Shown here: one piece after another, positions 1 through 10,580 of the stretch | Position numbering within the stretch: the first letter of the stretch is position 1 | Layout of the letters: every line of letters begins with the position of its first letter | From: Caulochytrium protostelioides | Lineage: Eukaryota > Chytridiomycota > Caulochytriomycetes > Caulochytriales > Caulochytriaceae | Assembly: GCA_003615045.1 (NCBI GenBank) | Contig: ML014225.1 | Location: 1 to 60,940 of the forward strand | Length of the DNA stretch: 60,940 nt | Direction: 5' to 3' | The notes under the pieces: generated by a model | The model's database searches: none | What the model was told of the DNA's origin: nothing | Seen by the model: only the letters and a program-made list of their open reading frames with translations | Made by a program: the position numbers and the translations under genes

Positions 1-46
<46 letters not shown>
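1..46. repeat. (GA)n microsatellite at window edge
   Basis: The window opens with 23 uninterrupted GA dinucleotides. The tract may continue to the left of the window. It is one of the few dinucleotide repeats here; most other repeats are tri- or hexanucleotide. Confidence 0.97.
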
Positions 47-49
<3 letters not shown>

Positions 50-759
50 TGTGCGTGGGTATATGTGTGCTGGAGAGTGCTATCCTGCACTGGTCGAAGA
101 AGGTGTCTGGCGCCACGGAAACAAGATCCATTGCGGGACCACGCGCGGTGGTGGTGGCGCCTGGAGGCTTTAGGTGGCGGTAGGTGGCATCATGGTGCTA
201 ATATGCCTCGATGCAGATGGCGCATCGGCCCGGGTGTTGCCGAACCTCGTCTTGGTGAGAGACGCCACATGGGCACGTGCTGGGCAGCAGTATCGTGGCA
301 TACGTGAAAAATCTCAAGAGGATGGTCCGTAAGACAAGATCCAGTAGAGGATGGGCGCGCCTTTGTTACTCCGACACCACCTGCGAAATGGGAGACCGGA
401 GCTATACACCGACCGTAACGGCGTCAAGCAGCCAGAAAGAGACCATCGATAGGCGTAGGCAAGACGAGACGCCGCGGTGCGCCCCGAAGCGCGACGCATC
501 GTCTTAATCACCAAGGAGGTCATCACCCAGTTCGTTCTATGAATAGTTTCGTTCAGAAGGCAGTGCCGGCCCCTCGTCGGTGGCGTGAAATCTCCACGAG
601 CACTCTATGGCCATCCGGGGGGAACGTTGCATCGGCAGTTCGATGCTGTCGATGCCGCGCACGAAGACTGTCGACATGCTTCCGACAGCTCTACTGGCAT
701 CCATGTCCGTCATTGCATCTTGCCGGCGGCTCGTCGCATAAGTAGCCGTGAGCAGGCCG
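47..759. other. intergenic stretch, no gene recognised
   Basis: About 700 bases between the GA repeat and the stop codon of the SET-MYND gene. Small open frames occur on both strands but none shows a domain or splice pattern I recognise. It should hold the 3' end of the minus-strand SET-MYND transcript. Confidence 0.6.
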
Positions 760-2415
760 TCACAGGATCGCGCTGAGCCACGCCGACCACGGCTCGCCGT
801 GAAGCTCGCGCAGAACCGCGAGGATGTCCTCGAAGTCCGGGGCGCGTCCGGCCGGTGCCGGTGGCTGCGCGGTGGCTAGCGCTTCCACCAGACTGGCGAG
901 CCGCGCCAGCGGATGGAAGTCCCCGAGCAACAGGGCCAGCCAGCGCGCCGCGGCCTCCGCGAGCGGGCGCTCGTCGGCGAGCGCCGTCCGGTGCGTGATG
1001 CGGCGGGGCAGCGTGCGCAGCCAGCGCCGCGCCAGCACGATGCCGAGGACGTTGCGGCTCGACGCGGCGGTGCCGATGCAGTGGCGCGCAGCTTGCAGGC
1101 TGGCCACGATGTCGTGATCGGATGGGGACTCAGCATCAGTGCCAGCGTCAGCACCGGCGTCGCCATCGCTGCGCGCGTCGGCCATACGCTGCCGGGCAAA
1201 GTCGGCGACGACATGGATCCATTCAGGGGGCTGCGCGTGGCCGGCCTCGCAGCAGACTGCAGCAGGTCCGGCGGGCCGCGCATCGGCCATACGCGTCGGC
1301 ATGGCAGCCAGCACGTGCAGCGGTCGGCGCCAGACGCGCTGGCACGCATCCACGTGGCAGCGCCACGTGTCCGCCGACTCCGTCTCGGATTGGGATGAGG
1401 CTGCGAGACAAGCCTCGCACTCGCAAAAGAACTGATAGTGTTCGAGGAGGTAGGCTGTGCGCTGCGGCGCGGGCAGGGCGGGGTCGGCGTAGGGGTAGGT
1501 GACGGCCTCGCCCGCCACGAGGGATCGCGCCGCCAGGATGCGGAGCCGGGGGCCGTCAAAGACGCAGCACGCGCTGGGGCGACACGCGTGGTTGATCCGA
1601 CTGCCGAGTGCATACAGCCCGGCGGCGTGCGGCGGCCCCAGGAGGGTGGTGAGCGCCTGTCCGTTCAGCTGCAGCACGCGGGCGCACTGGTGGACCCGGG
1701 CCATGAGGGCGCGGTCGTGGAGACCGGTGCCGGTGCCGGTGCCGGTGCCGGTGCCGCCAGGCAAGGGCGCGGCGGCGGTCCCGGGCGGGGCCGTCACGCC
1801 CTGGTGGAGATCGGTGGCGGCGGCGAACCGGCGGATCAGCGGGGCATGCGTCTGCACGAGCTCCGTCAGGGCCTGGGAGGGCTCGCCAGCCCACAACTGG
1901 TCGATACGGTTGCGGCGGTCGGCGTCGACGGCCGACGCTATCACGCACCGCATCATAGCGCCGAAGAAGGACGAGATCCGCGGTCGTGTCGCGTCGTCGT
2001 ACCCATGGCACTCATACCGGTGGATCGGAGCGTCGGCGGCACGGCAGTCGTCGCTGCAGTAGCTCAGCCATCCGTTGCAGGGTCCCGGACACGGTCGCGC
2101 CGCCCCGCCGGGATGGATATCGGCGAAGCGGGCCATGCATAACGCACACCGCAATGCCCATTGGCTCGGTTCGAGAAAGACCGCGATCGGGTCGTCTTCG
2201 GCAATGACGGCCATTGGCGCGAGGGCCGTCGTCGTCACGACGCCCAGGCCGTGGGATTCGGTGGCCTGTACGGCATAACGCGGTGTCTCCTGAGGCTCGT
2301 CCGCAGGACCGACGCCGGCAGGCGGCATGGCAGAGGGATCAGCGGCCATGGCGGCGACGCGGGAGGCCATGGCGGCGTCGCAGGTCGATCCCCGGCGCGC
2401 CAGGCGCTGTGGCAT
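760..2415 (-). CDS. SET and MYND domain protein (SMYD-like lysine methyltransferase)
   Basis: Single-exon frame of 551 residues starting with ATG. The SET domain starts near residue 50 (motif SHGLGVV) and is split by a MYND zinc finger at about 88-135, with CALC, PGPC, YCSDDC and a final HRYEC supplying the metal ligands. The SET core resumes with INHACRPSACC near 270, where SMYD proteins have the cofactor-binding NHSC motif, then a TYPYAD segment, and a post-SET cysteine patch CECEAC near 330. This order (SET-N, MYND, SET-C, post-SET) is diagnostic of the SMYD family, which methylates lysines on histones and other proteins using S-adenosylmethionine. A GT-rich hexamer run (1731-1755) encodes a Thr/Gly tract inside the SET insert. 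Several in-frame Met codons lie near the start, so the first 15-25 residues are uncertain. The substrate cannot be inferred. Confidence 0.82.
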   Translation of the reverse strand: MPQRLARRGSTCDAAMASRVAAMAADPSAMPPAGVGPADEPQETPRYAVQATESHGLGVVTTTALAPMAVIAEDDPIAVFLEPSQWALRCALCMARFADIHPGGAARPCPGPCNGWLSYCSDDCRAADAPIHRYECHGYDDATRPRISSFFGAMMRCVIASAVDADRRNRIDQLWAGEPSQALTELVQTHAPLIRRFAAATDLHQGVTAPPGTAAAPLPGGTGTGTGTGTGLHDRALMARVHQCARVLQLNGQALTTLLGPPHAAGLYALGSRINHACRPSACCVFDGPRLRILAARSLVAGEAVTYPYADPALPAPQRTAYLLEHYQFFCECEACLAASSQSETESADTWRCHVDACQRVWRRPLHVLAAMPTRMADARPAGPAAVCCEAGHAQPPEWIHVVADFARQRMADARSDGDAGADAGTDAESPSDHDIVASLQAARHCIGTAASSRNVLGIVLARRWLRTLPRRITHRTALADERPLAEAAARWLALLLGDFHPLARLASLVEALATAQPPAPAGRAPDFEDILAVLRELHGEPWSAWLSAIL

Positions 2416-3156
2416 GTCACTCCGCGGCTGGCGTCAATCTGCCACGCGCCGATGCCGGCGCCGATGCCAGACGCAGCGGCGGAAGACAAGAATCTAGCGC
2501 GGGCAAGAGAGCTGCGCCTGGGGGCGCTGGAGGGTCCTCGTGCGGCGCGGCGTCACCGCACGACCCTTCGATTCTTTTTGTTGGGTGTTATGTTTCTTTG
2601 GGGAGTTCCGGGAGCCCCGTGGCGTCAGGGCCCAGCGACACGCGCGACGGGACATCTGTTGGGCGCTTTTGGCGCTTGGCGAAGGCGTGCGGCGCAGCGC
2701 GTACGAGGCGGCGTCGGCGGCAATGGCGGCGGCCGACGAAGACGGCAGCAGCAGCGGCGGTGAGGATCTGGTGCACGCGACGCGGTGTTCTCTCCGACGG
2801 TGGCATCGTAATCGCAGCCGCTCGATGGAGTGCATCGGAAAAAGCCACAGCGGTGCACAAAGCGGAGCAGCGGCCGCGTGCCGACCGCCAGCTGACGCAC
2901 CGTCGGAAAGGAGCATGATGTGTTTTAAAGCAGGCCGTGTAAGGTTAAGCTCGGAGACAGAGTGGCCAAGCCTCCACCAACGACGACGCCATCCGTACCC
3001 TTATCTTCGAGCGACCCGCGTGTTCGGCCTGCTTGTGTCTGGGAGTGCACTGCGACGACTGCGACGAACGACCCCGACGACCGCCAGCAGCGATCCCGAC
3101 TTCCCGACGTCCGCGGGGCGGGACGGCTATTTTATACTCGACGACGCATCGGCACC
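2416..3156. promoter_or_regulatory. divergent intergenic region between the SMYD-like gene and NUP50
   Basis: About 740 bases between two divergently transcribed genes, so it should contain both promoters. A TATA-like TTTATA at 3131-3136 lies about 26 bases before the NUP50 start codon. No gene is evident; open frames here are GC-driven shadows. Confidence 0.6.
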
Positions 3157-5304
3157 ATGTCGAAGCGCGCGGCTAGCTCGGAGCTGACCGACCGGACGTT
3201 CTCCAGCTTCCTCAATGACGGGGACGACGACGATCGCTTCGCGCCGATGGTAACGTGGTGCTTGCCAGAATCCGGGGCATGGCCCGCGATGGGAGCGTGG
3301 CCACGGCCACAAACCGCAGGCCGCCGGCTCTCGCCTCCCAGGAATCGCAGGCGCCTCCGAGGCGCCTCCGATCTGATCTGCTCCAGAAACGCGTGGTTTG
3401 ATGTCGAGCGACCCACTCACACACATGTTCGATTTTTGGCCTGACTGTGCCTTTTCATGTTTCTAATGGGGACCCGCGGAAACCTTAACGCCGATCGCGG
3501 CAACACCCCGCCAACATCACGACAATGCGGTGACTTGGTTACAGCAACCCCTCAACACACTGAGTGGCGAAGCACTGGCTCAGCGCAAGTAAGTTGGCAT
3601 CGTGGCCCCGCGTCTGCCGAGAGTGAGAGTGCACCAGTGCGTTAAAACCAGTGTTTATGCACCATTGTTGATGTACAAGCGCGTCTACACTAATGAAGTC
3701 CCCGTGACTATGCAGATGCGGCTCTTCTGCGTCAGCGAGACCCACCCCCAACTCACCCTCTCTGGTGTTTGTTCACGGCTTTGTCGGTCTCACTCAGAAT
3801 CATTGTGCCCCGGGGTCGTCGCGGCGCACAGGCCGCGCAGGCTCCGGCCCCGGCCACGGCATCGCCGTTTGCCGGGTTCACCGGGTTCGGCAGCAGCCCA
3901 GCACCCGCGACCGCTTCGCCGGCCGCGACCGCTGCGCCCGCCTCCACCGCGGCGACTGCCGCGCCAGCCAAGTCGCTGTTTGCCGGTATTCAGCTGCAGC
4001 CCACGGGCGCGCCCGCGTTCAGCTTCAAGCCATCGACTCCAACCGGGACGACGACGGCGACCGCTACCATGACCTCGCCGGCACCGGCGCCGGCACTGGC
4101 CACGACGTCGATGCCGTTCTCCTTCCGTCTCCCCGACGCGTCGACGACATCGACATCGGCACCGACACCGACATCGGCACCGACACCGGCACCGGCACCG
4201 GTCTCGACGCCCGCGTCCTCTGCTGCATCCGCCACGACATCGACGCCGCGCGACCCGATGCAGCAGCGGCTCACGGACATGCGCGCGCTGAACCGCAGCT
4301 TCACAGCGTGGCTCACGACGCAGCTCGCGACAGACGACACGCCGGATCTGGCGCCGGCGTTCGCGATCTACGCGTCGCACCGGGCCCGCATCCACGCGTC
4401 GTCGGCGGCATCGACGGCGGCATCGACGGCCTCTGCGCCCACCGCATTCTCGTTCGCGGGAGCGACGCCGTCGCTTGCGCCGTTTGCTTTCACGCCGTCC
4501 AAGGCCACGACGACGGCCTCGACCACGACGGCCGCCACGGCACCGGCATCGACGGCGCCCACGGCCGGCAGCAGCACGCCCTTCTCGGCGCCCGCGGCCG
4601 CCACCTTCTCCTTCAAGCTGCCTGCGTCGACGCCGGCCCCGCTGGCCCCGCCCGCGCCCGCGGCCACGGGCCTCTTTGGCGCGTCGCTCACCACGGCGCC
4701 GCTGACGGCCGCACCCACCAAGCCGCTGTTTTCGTTCAACCCGCCGTCCGCGACGGGCGCCGCCAAGCCACCGTCGGCCTTTGGCGGCTTCTCCTTCAGC
4801 GCGCCGCCCGTGCCGCCGGCCGCAGCGACGGCCGCGGGGGCGGCGGGAGCTGCCGGCGACGGCGACGCCGCGGATGCAGATGGCGATGCGAGCGACAACG
4901 TCGAGGACCACCCGCAGCTGGGCGACCGGCTGATGCAGGGCCAGGAGGAGCAGGAGGAAACGACGCATTGGAGCGGGATGTGCCGGGTGTACCGGATGGC
5001 GCCCGGCGCCGGGTGGACGAGCGTGGGCAAGGGCCTGGTGCGAGTCACGAGCCACCCGGAGACCGGCACGGCGCGCATGCTCGTTCGTGCCGACGGGTCT
5101 GGCACCATCATCTTCAACGCGCGCATCCTCGACACCCTCAAGCCGGTGAAAAATGGCAGCACGGCCGTCATCTCGGCGGTCAATATTGCCAAGGAGACGG
5201 CCAACACGGCCGTCGAGTCGTTTTCGTTCAAGGTTAAAAACGAAGAGGCCGTCGACGCGATGATCCAGGGCATCGCGGATGCGCAAGCCGTGCTGCGTGT
5301 TTGA
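3157..5304 (+). CDS. NUP50: nucleoporin NUP50-like protein with C-terminal Ran-binding domain
   Basis: Three exons: 3157-3249, 3545-3588 and 3798-5304 (547 residues). Exon 1 starts at CACCATG and carries the NUP50 signature MSKRAASSELTDR, which in the family binds importin-alpha. The donor GTAACG is phase 0. Exon 2 is a 44-base micro-exon between ACAG and GTAAGT that encodes SGEALAQR, the conserved stretch leading to the basic motif IIVPRGRR at the start of exon 3; the codon split AA/A across the last junction restores a lysine. The middle is low-complexity Ala/Pro/Thr with FxF repeats (FSFK, FSFR, FSFA, FAFT, FSFN, FSFS) that would bind karyopherins. Residues about 435-547 form a RanBP1-type domain (HWSGMCRVYRM, GTARMLVRADGSG, FSFKVKNEEAV). 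It is a soluble nuclear-basket nucleoporin stimulating import-complex disassembly. The C-terminus is convergent with the SMEK gene. Confidence 0.9.
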
Positions 5305-5468
5305 TGGAGGCTCTGTCTCCCCAGTGTCCACGTGGCGCCTTCCATAAATAACCCAATTATATAAAAAATGGAATATCACACGACGCCGTCGACAGCGTCC
5401 GAGGCGAGTCGTCGCTCAGCGAGAAAACACCGACAGCGGTGACAGCGGCGCGGCCGCCAATCGCGCTG
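5305..5468. terminator. shared 3' region with A/T-rich patch (NUP50 / SMEK)
   Basis: The 164 bases between two convergent stop codons contain an A/T-rich island at about 5343-5377 with ATAAATAA and TATATAAAAAA. In this GC-rich context that is the likely poly(A)-site element for NUP50. Its complement could serve the opposing gene. Confidence 0.55.
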
Positions 5469-8400
5469 TCAGATGGGCGCAATGAGGACGTCCGTCTTTT
5501 GGCGCTTGAGGGCCGGCGCCGGGTCGTCGGCGCCGCGATCGGGCGGGCAGACCGCCGACGCAGCGCGCACCGCGGCCGGCGGCGGGGTCACTTTGGCGGC
5601 GGCTGCCGGCGCAGGGTCCGACACGCCCTCGCCGTCAATCGTCATGGCGGCGTCCGCATCGTCGGGTTCGGCAGGGACCGGCGTGGGCGAGTGATGCAAC
5701 GTGCCATCTGCCAGGACCGGCTTCCGCGTCGATGCGGAAGGCGCGGCCGGCAGGTGGTCCTCGTCCGCAAACATGTCGAGATCATCGTCCAAGCGATGAC
5801 CCTTGAGCCCGGGGTCGGGACAGGCGGGGTCGGTCGTCGCGGCGTCGGAGGCCGGAAGCGAGAGCGTTCGAGACCCGCTGCCACTGCCGCTGCCGCTCTC
5901 GCTACCGCTGAGCGGGTCAATGATCGCGGTGGACATGGAGCTGGCTTCTTGGAGGCGCATCATTGAATCGGGGTCGCCGTCATGGTCGAGCGGGCCTGAG
6001 GTCATAACGCGGTGGCAGTCCAGCAGGGCCGCGACGACGGGCTCGAAGGGCGCGACGCGGTCGAGCAGGACCCGGGTGGGCACGTAGCGTGCGGCCGCGT
6101 CACGCCCGAGCAGGTCCGAGCGAGTGGCTGTGTCGGGCTTCGGCGCGTCCGTCACGGCGGGCGGGAGCAGCGCGGCGAGCTGCTGTCGCTCGAGCGCCGC
6201 GGTCGCTTCGTCGTCGTCGCCGGCCAGGTGGCCTGCAAAGGCGGCAAGCAGCTCGGGCGGACCCTCCTGGACGACACCCTGTAGGATCGAGAGACCCGTG
6301 CTGACCGCAAGGTTGCCGCGGCGGCCAAAGATGTACAGGAGGCCCGCCAGGATCCGCGGCACGCCGGCGCTGACGAGCGCAACGTGGTACGCCGGGTGTC
6401 GGGCTTCGAACAGTGCCTTGATCACGCGCAGCGCGCTGCAAACGAGGTAAGTATCGCGGGCGAACAAGAGCCGCACGATGTCGGGAACAGCCGACGTTGT
6501 CGTCGTCGTCGTCGTCGTCGCGGCGCCGGCGTCGCACCGCGGTCGTCGTGAGTCCGGGTGACGGCGCACTGGTGTCGTCAGCAAGACGCGGGCGCGGGCA
6601 GGATGCATCCTGACGGCAAACACGAGAAAGTCACAGAGTTGAGCGCAGGCATGGACCTGCGGCCGCGACAGGCACAGCCGGTATGAGGCGCAGAGCGGCT
6701 CGCCGGCGTAGCTCGGGGCAGGAACAAAGTACGGGGTCGGCGCATGGCGGGCCGCGGACCGCGAAGCGTAGTACGGGCTGGACCGTAGGGCGCGTAGCGG
6801 CTCGAGCAGCCGCGTCGCGTACTGCACATAAAAGATGGACATAAATGTCTCGGCATTGCTAGCCATCGCGGCCATGAGCGACGCGGTGGTGGTCGCCGCC
6901 GTCGCCGCACCGGGGCGGGCGGACGGCGTCGCGCCGTCGGCCGTCTCTGACGGGGGGGTCGACCCGCCGCGCGCAGGATCACCGGGATCAAGACACGGCT
7001 CGGCGGGCAGCGCGCTCTCGGGAGAGACAGTTTCTTCCTCCGCATCGGCCATCATGGGCGACGTGGCGCCTGCTGCCGTGCCGCCGGGTACCACGTTTGC
7101 ATCGATTTCAGGCAGCGGGTCCGTCGCCACGGCCTCCCGCATCATTTCGACATCGGGTGTGCTCTGTTCGGGATGCGCGATACGCGCATCAGCGCCGGCC
7201 TCCCGGTCTGTCTCGACCGCAGCCTGTGCTTGAACCTGCGCTTCCACTTCAGCCTGAGCTTCGGCTTCGGCTTCAGCTTCGGCTTCACTTTCCGCTTCGG
7301 CATCGAGATGCTGGGCAAAGAGCGCCGCAGCTTCGGCGGCCTCGAGCATGAACGCTTCCAGCAGTCGCTGCAGGATGTCGGCCGCGAGGTGGCTGACGCC
7401 GAGATCGGTCGGGTCGTTCATGGCCTCGATAAGGATACCGACGACCGTCTCGTGGCCGGGCTCGGCGCCAGACGTTTGCGGTGGCGATGGTGCTGTTATT
7501 CGGTGAGCGGGCGAACCATCCTCTAGGTTTTGGTGATGCGCCGCCGCCGCCGTCGTCATCATCGTGGGCGACGCGGGTGATACCGTCATATCCGATTCAG
7601 TGGAGGAGGGAAAAGCCGTGGGCTTTGCTGCTTCGGCCGGTGTTGGCTCGGCCGATATCGACTCCGAGCGCTGATGTGATGTCGATGTCGATGCCGACGT
7701 TGACGCTTGCTGGAGCTGCTCCACAACCCACGCTCGGACGCGCATCGGGTGGTGGTCCAGAAGCTGGGAGAGCAGACTGCAGGCGGCGAGGCGGACGCGC
7801 GCATCGGCGTGGCGCAAGTAGGTCCGCGTGAGGACATCGGTCAGGCCCAGCGCCGCAAGCTGCCGGTACGCGTGCTGCCGGCCCAGCGGGTTCAGACCCT
7901 TCATAATCGCGGCCAGCTCGTGCAAAAACAGGACGGCTTCGGCGCACTTGACGGCACGCTCCTCAGTTGTCCATGCTGCTGGCGGCACGTTGGGGGGCGG
8001 CGACTGCGAGAAAGGCGCGAGCGGCACGGCGTCGGGCCGCTCCGTCGCGTCGCAGCCGTCAAGGCCACCGTCGTGGGCGGGTGCTGGTTTCGGTAATGGA
8101 AGGAATGTTGGCGACGGCGATGCGGGCGGCTGGGTATCACGCGCCGTGGCCGGCGAGGCGATCGAAGCGGCGTCGTTCCCGTCGACGTGGGCATCGCCGG
8201 GCGTCTGGATCGTCGGCGCGGGGGCCGTCTCCATCGAAAAGAGAGCCAGCACGTCGCGCAGATAAGTCGAGGACGGCCCTAGGAAGTGGGTCAGAATATC
8301 CATCTGGTTGAGGGAGATCGTGTTGCTCAGACGCGTGAACGTCGTGTCGTCCAAGAGACGCGCCAGCACGACGTCCTTCAAGTACGTCATGCAGTAGACT

Positions 8401-10580
8401 TGCGTGATGCGATGCGCGATGCCCGGCTGGGCGATTGGCAGGATCTGGCGGAACCGCGCGTGCGACTGCAGGTGCTCGCGGAACCCGGCCTTCTGGCCCG
8501 GAGCGTCGCGGTCATACTCGAGCAGGCCAATCACGCCATAGAATGTGGCCTCATCCGAGAGGATCAGATCGATCATGATCCGGCTGTTCAGGAACAGAAT
8601 CGCTCGCATAATGGCGCCCATGCAGTAGAGCTTAGGCATGTCACCCTGCAGTTCTGCCTCGCGGTGCAGCGGAATGAGGCGCTGCACATAGTGGTTCTGG
8701 AACACCCACTGCGCCAGGTACTCCCGGTTCAACCCGACGGAATTCAAGCAGTCCGTGATTTGTGTCTCGATCTCAGCCAGATCCGCCATCATCGGGTCTT
8801 TCAGCTGGAACTGCCACTGCAGCTCGTGCTGGTACTTGGTAAGGTCGTCATCGTCGCCATGGCCGGCGTCGTCGCCGCCGCCATCGTTGTCGTCCTCCTC
8901 GTCCGCCACGTCATCCTCATCGTCGCGGAAATGATCGTGTATCGTGCCGTCCGAGGGACCGTCATGCATGGCATCCTCATCATCATCATCGTCGTCGTCG
9001 CCGATACGGGCGCGCAGAGAGACTTCGACGTCGTCGTCATCAGCATTATCATCACTGTTGCCGCCACCGTTGTCGGTGTAGTCCACGCCATACGGGGCAC
9101 CGTCGTCAGCATCATCGCCGCCGCGGCTCTCGTCGCTATCTGCGTCCTCGCGGTCTTGACGGGGTCGATGCAGACGTGAGCGCTGGTGCGGACGCCGCCG
9201 ACGGCAGCGTGACAGCTGCGCGGCGCCGCGGCTGCGTGCCGCGGCGGGATCGGGGGCCCCGCTGAGGGCCGTGTCGCGCTGCCGCGCCTCCTCGATTGCG
9301 ACGAGCACTGCGTGACAGCCGGCGGGCTCCTGGAAACTGAGCGCGAGGTCGCGCCCGTCGCGGTCCTGCCACACAATGAGCGTTTCCTCCTGGCGATAGT
9401 AGACGTGGTCGGTATGAATCGGGCCACGGAGCAGCACGCGCGGCGCGGCATCGGCCGCCGGCGCGGACGGCTGATCACTGCGTCGACCGCCCGTACTCGC
9501 GTCAAGGGGTGGCGGCGGTGGTGGTGGCCGCGGCGGCACGGCTTCCATCGGGGTATCCTGGGCATCCAGATCGGCCGGCGGCGGCGGTGGCGACGCGGGT
9601 GATGACGGCGACCGTGGCGACCTTGCGTCCGGCGACGCTCGATCCGACGTCATGTCGTTACCGAATTCAGGTTCCGGGTCGGAGGACGCGGGTGCGGCCA
9701 TGTCTTCGTGGACAACGAGGCAGAAGGCGCCTTCGGACGCGTCCCACGGGCACGAGACATAGCCGGTGCCCTGGGTCGCCCACTGGTTGTTCGACACGTG
9801 TTGGTACAGTTTGACGCGCAGCGCGTCGCGCGGCACCCCGAGCGCCGTCAGCGGCGGGACGGCGGGCGCTGGCGCGGTCGTGGCCGATGCCGCGCCGCCG
9901 GCGTCATCGACAGCCACGCTGCCTGGCCGGTGGGATGAGGACGCTGCACGAGGCAGCGGCGGCACTGACGGAGACGACACCGACATCGGCGATGGCGACG
10001 TGGTCATAAGACCCGCGGCGGCGTGGTGCTCCTGAGGCCACCACGGGTCATGGTGGGCCAGCTCCGGTGACTGCATCGCCCACGCCGCCGCATCAAAATC
10101 ATCCGTGCCATTCGCATCACCGGCGCCGTGGTCCACGTGGGGCGAGCGCGCAGCGGCATCATCCGCCATCGCGTCATGGCCGTCGTTGACATCGTCGGCT
10201 GTAGCTGCTGCTGCTGCTGCTGCTGCTGCTGGAGGAGCGACGCCGGCCATGCGGGCGTCGGTGGGTAACATCGTCAACGGGACCGTCTCGGGTCCGTGCC
10301 CATCCAGGCCCGGCGAGGTCGATGGCGGCGACAAGGCTGTCGGGCGCGTCACGGCAGCATGAGGCACGTCGCGGTCAGCATGCGGCGCGTCGGCGGGTGG
10401 GCCAGCCACGGCCGAAGCGGCCACGGCCGAAGCGACAGCAGCCTTCTTGATCGGCCGGCCGTGGCTCGCCGCGGCGCCGCCGGCAGCCGTCGCGCCGATG
10501 TGGGGCGCGAGGCATGATGCGGGCGGCGGCGACGTGGACGCCGTCCGCGGCCCGTCGTCCGGCGCCCGGTGCCCCATCAT
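5469..10580 (-). CDS. PSY2: protein phosphatase 4 regulatory subunit 3 (SMEK/PSY2)
   Basis: Single exon of 1703 residues starting at tandem ATG codons. After a disordered Ala/Pro/Asp N-terminus, residues about 245-440 hold the EVH1/PH-like substrate-binding domain: RVKLYQHVSNNQWATQGTG, then after a long low-complexity insertion HTDHVYYRQEETLIVW and DLALSFQEPAGC. A very acidic stretch follows (about 470-580), then the SMK-1 domain (about 583-780) with REYLAQWVFQNHYVQRLIPL, GAIMRAILFLNSRIM and LNQMDILTHFLG, all close to the SMEK family. ARM-like helices continue to about residue 1480, with Ala/Glu repeats from CTTCGG hexamers near 7258-7300. The tail has a basic KRQKTD near the end. PP4-R3 recruits substrates to the PP4C-R2 phosphatase in the nucleus (checkpoint recovery, centrosome function). 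It is roughly twice the usual family length, mostly from insertions. Small introns inside low-complexity parts cannot be excluded. Confidence 0.88.
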   Translation of the reverse strand: MMGHRAPDDGPRTASTSPPPASCLAPHIGATAAGGAAASHGRPIKKAAVASAVAASAVAGPPADAPHADRDVPHAAVTRPTALSPPSTSPGLDGHGPETVPLTMLPTDARMAGVAPPAAAAAAAAATADDVNDGHDAMADDAAARSPHVDHGAGDANGTDDFDAAAWAMQSPELAHHDPWWPQEHHAAAGLMTTSPSPMSVSSPSVPPLPRAASSSHRPGSVAVDDAGGAASATTAPAPAVPPLTALGVPRDALRVKLYQHVSNNQWATQGTGYVSCPWDASEGAFCLVVHEDMAAPASSDPEPEFGNDMTSDRASPDARSPRSPSSPASPPPPPADLDAQDTPMEAVPPRPPPPPPPLDASTGGRRSDQPSAPAADAAPRVLLRGPIHTDHVYYRQEETLIVWQDRDGRDLALSFQEPAGCHAVLVAIEEARQRDTALSGAPDPAAARSRGAAQLSRCRRRRPHQRSRLHRPRQDREDADSDESRGGDDADDGAPYGVDYTDNGGGNSDDNADDDDVEVSLRARIGDDDDDDDEDAMHDGPSDGTIHDHFRDDEDDVADEEDDNDGGGDDAGHGDDDDLTKYQHELQWQFQLKDPMMADLAEIETQITDCLNSVGLNREYLAQWVFQNHYVQRLIPLHREAELQGDMPKLYCMGAIMRAILFLNSRIMIDLILSDEATFYGVIGLLEYDRDAPGQKAGFREHLQSHARFRQILPIAQPGIAHRITQVYCMTYLKDVVLARLLDDTTFTRLSNTISLNQMDILTHFLGPSSTYLRDVLALFSMETAPAPTIQTPGDAHVDGNDAASIASPATARDTQPPASPSPTFLPLPKPAPAHDGGLDGCDATERPDAVPLAPFSQSPPPNVPPAAWTTEERAVKCAEAVLFLHELAAIMKGLNPLGRQHAYRQLAALGLTDVLTRTYLRHADARVRLAACSLLSQLLDHHPMRVRAWVVEQLQQASTSASTSTSHQRSESISAEPTPAEAAKPTAFPSSTESDMTVSPASPTMMTTAAAAHHQNLEDGSPAHRITAPSPPQTSGAEPGHETVVGILIEAMNDPTDLGVSHLAADILQRLLEAFMLEAAEAAALFAQHLDAEAESEAEAEAEAEAQAEVEAQVQAQAAVETDREAGADARIAHPEQSTPDVEMMREAVATDPLPEIDANVVPGGTAAGATSPMMADAEEETVSPESALPAEPCLDPGDPARGGSTPPSETADGATPSARPGAATAATTTASLMAAMASNAETFMSIFYVQYATRLLEPLRALRSSPYYASRSAARHAPTPYFVPAPSYAGEPLCASYRLCLSRPQVHACAQLCDFLVFAVRMHPARARVLLTTPVRRHPDSRRPRCDAGAATTTTTTTTSAVPDIVRLLFARDTYLVCSALRVIKALFEARHPAYHVALVSAGVPRILAGLLYIFGRRGNLAVSTGLSILQGVVQEGPPELLAAFAGHLAGDDDEATAALERQQLAALLPPAVTDAPKPDTATRSDLLGRDAAARYVPTRVLLDRVAPFEPVVAALLDCHRVMTSGPLDHDGDPDSMMRLQEASSMSTAIIDPLSGSESGSGSGSGSRTLSLPASDAATTDPACPDPGLKGHRLDDDLDMFADEDHLPAAPSASTRKPVLADGTLHHSPTPVPAEPDDADAAMTIDGEGVSDPAPAAAAKVTPPPAAVRAASAVCPPDRGADDPAPALKRQKTDVLIAPI
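10201..10232. repeat. (CTG)n trinucleotide run in SMEK N-terminus
   Basis: A GCTGCTGCTG run that encodes poly-alanine in the antisense reading frame of the SMEK gene. It is one of several alanine-coding triplet tracts in the window. Confidence 0.7.

Noticed and set aside
3790-5379. Long minus-strand open frame (over 500 codons) opposite NUP50
   Set aside because: It is Arg-rich and lacks any domain. It is the complement of FxF/Ala/Pro repeats and the Ran-binding domain on the plus strand is unmistakable.
7097-7526. Plus-strand frames rich in Phe/Gly across 7.1-7.5 kb, suggestive of an FG-repeat protein
   Set aside because: They are the reverse reading of the Glu-Ala hexamer repeat in the SMEK gene, not a nucleoporin.
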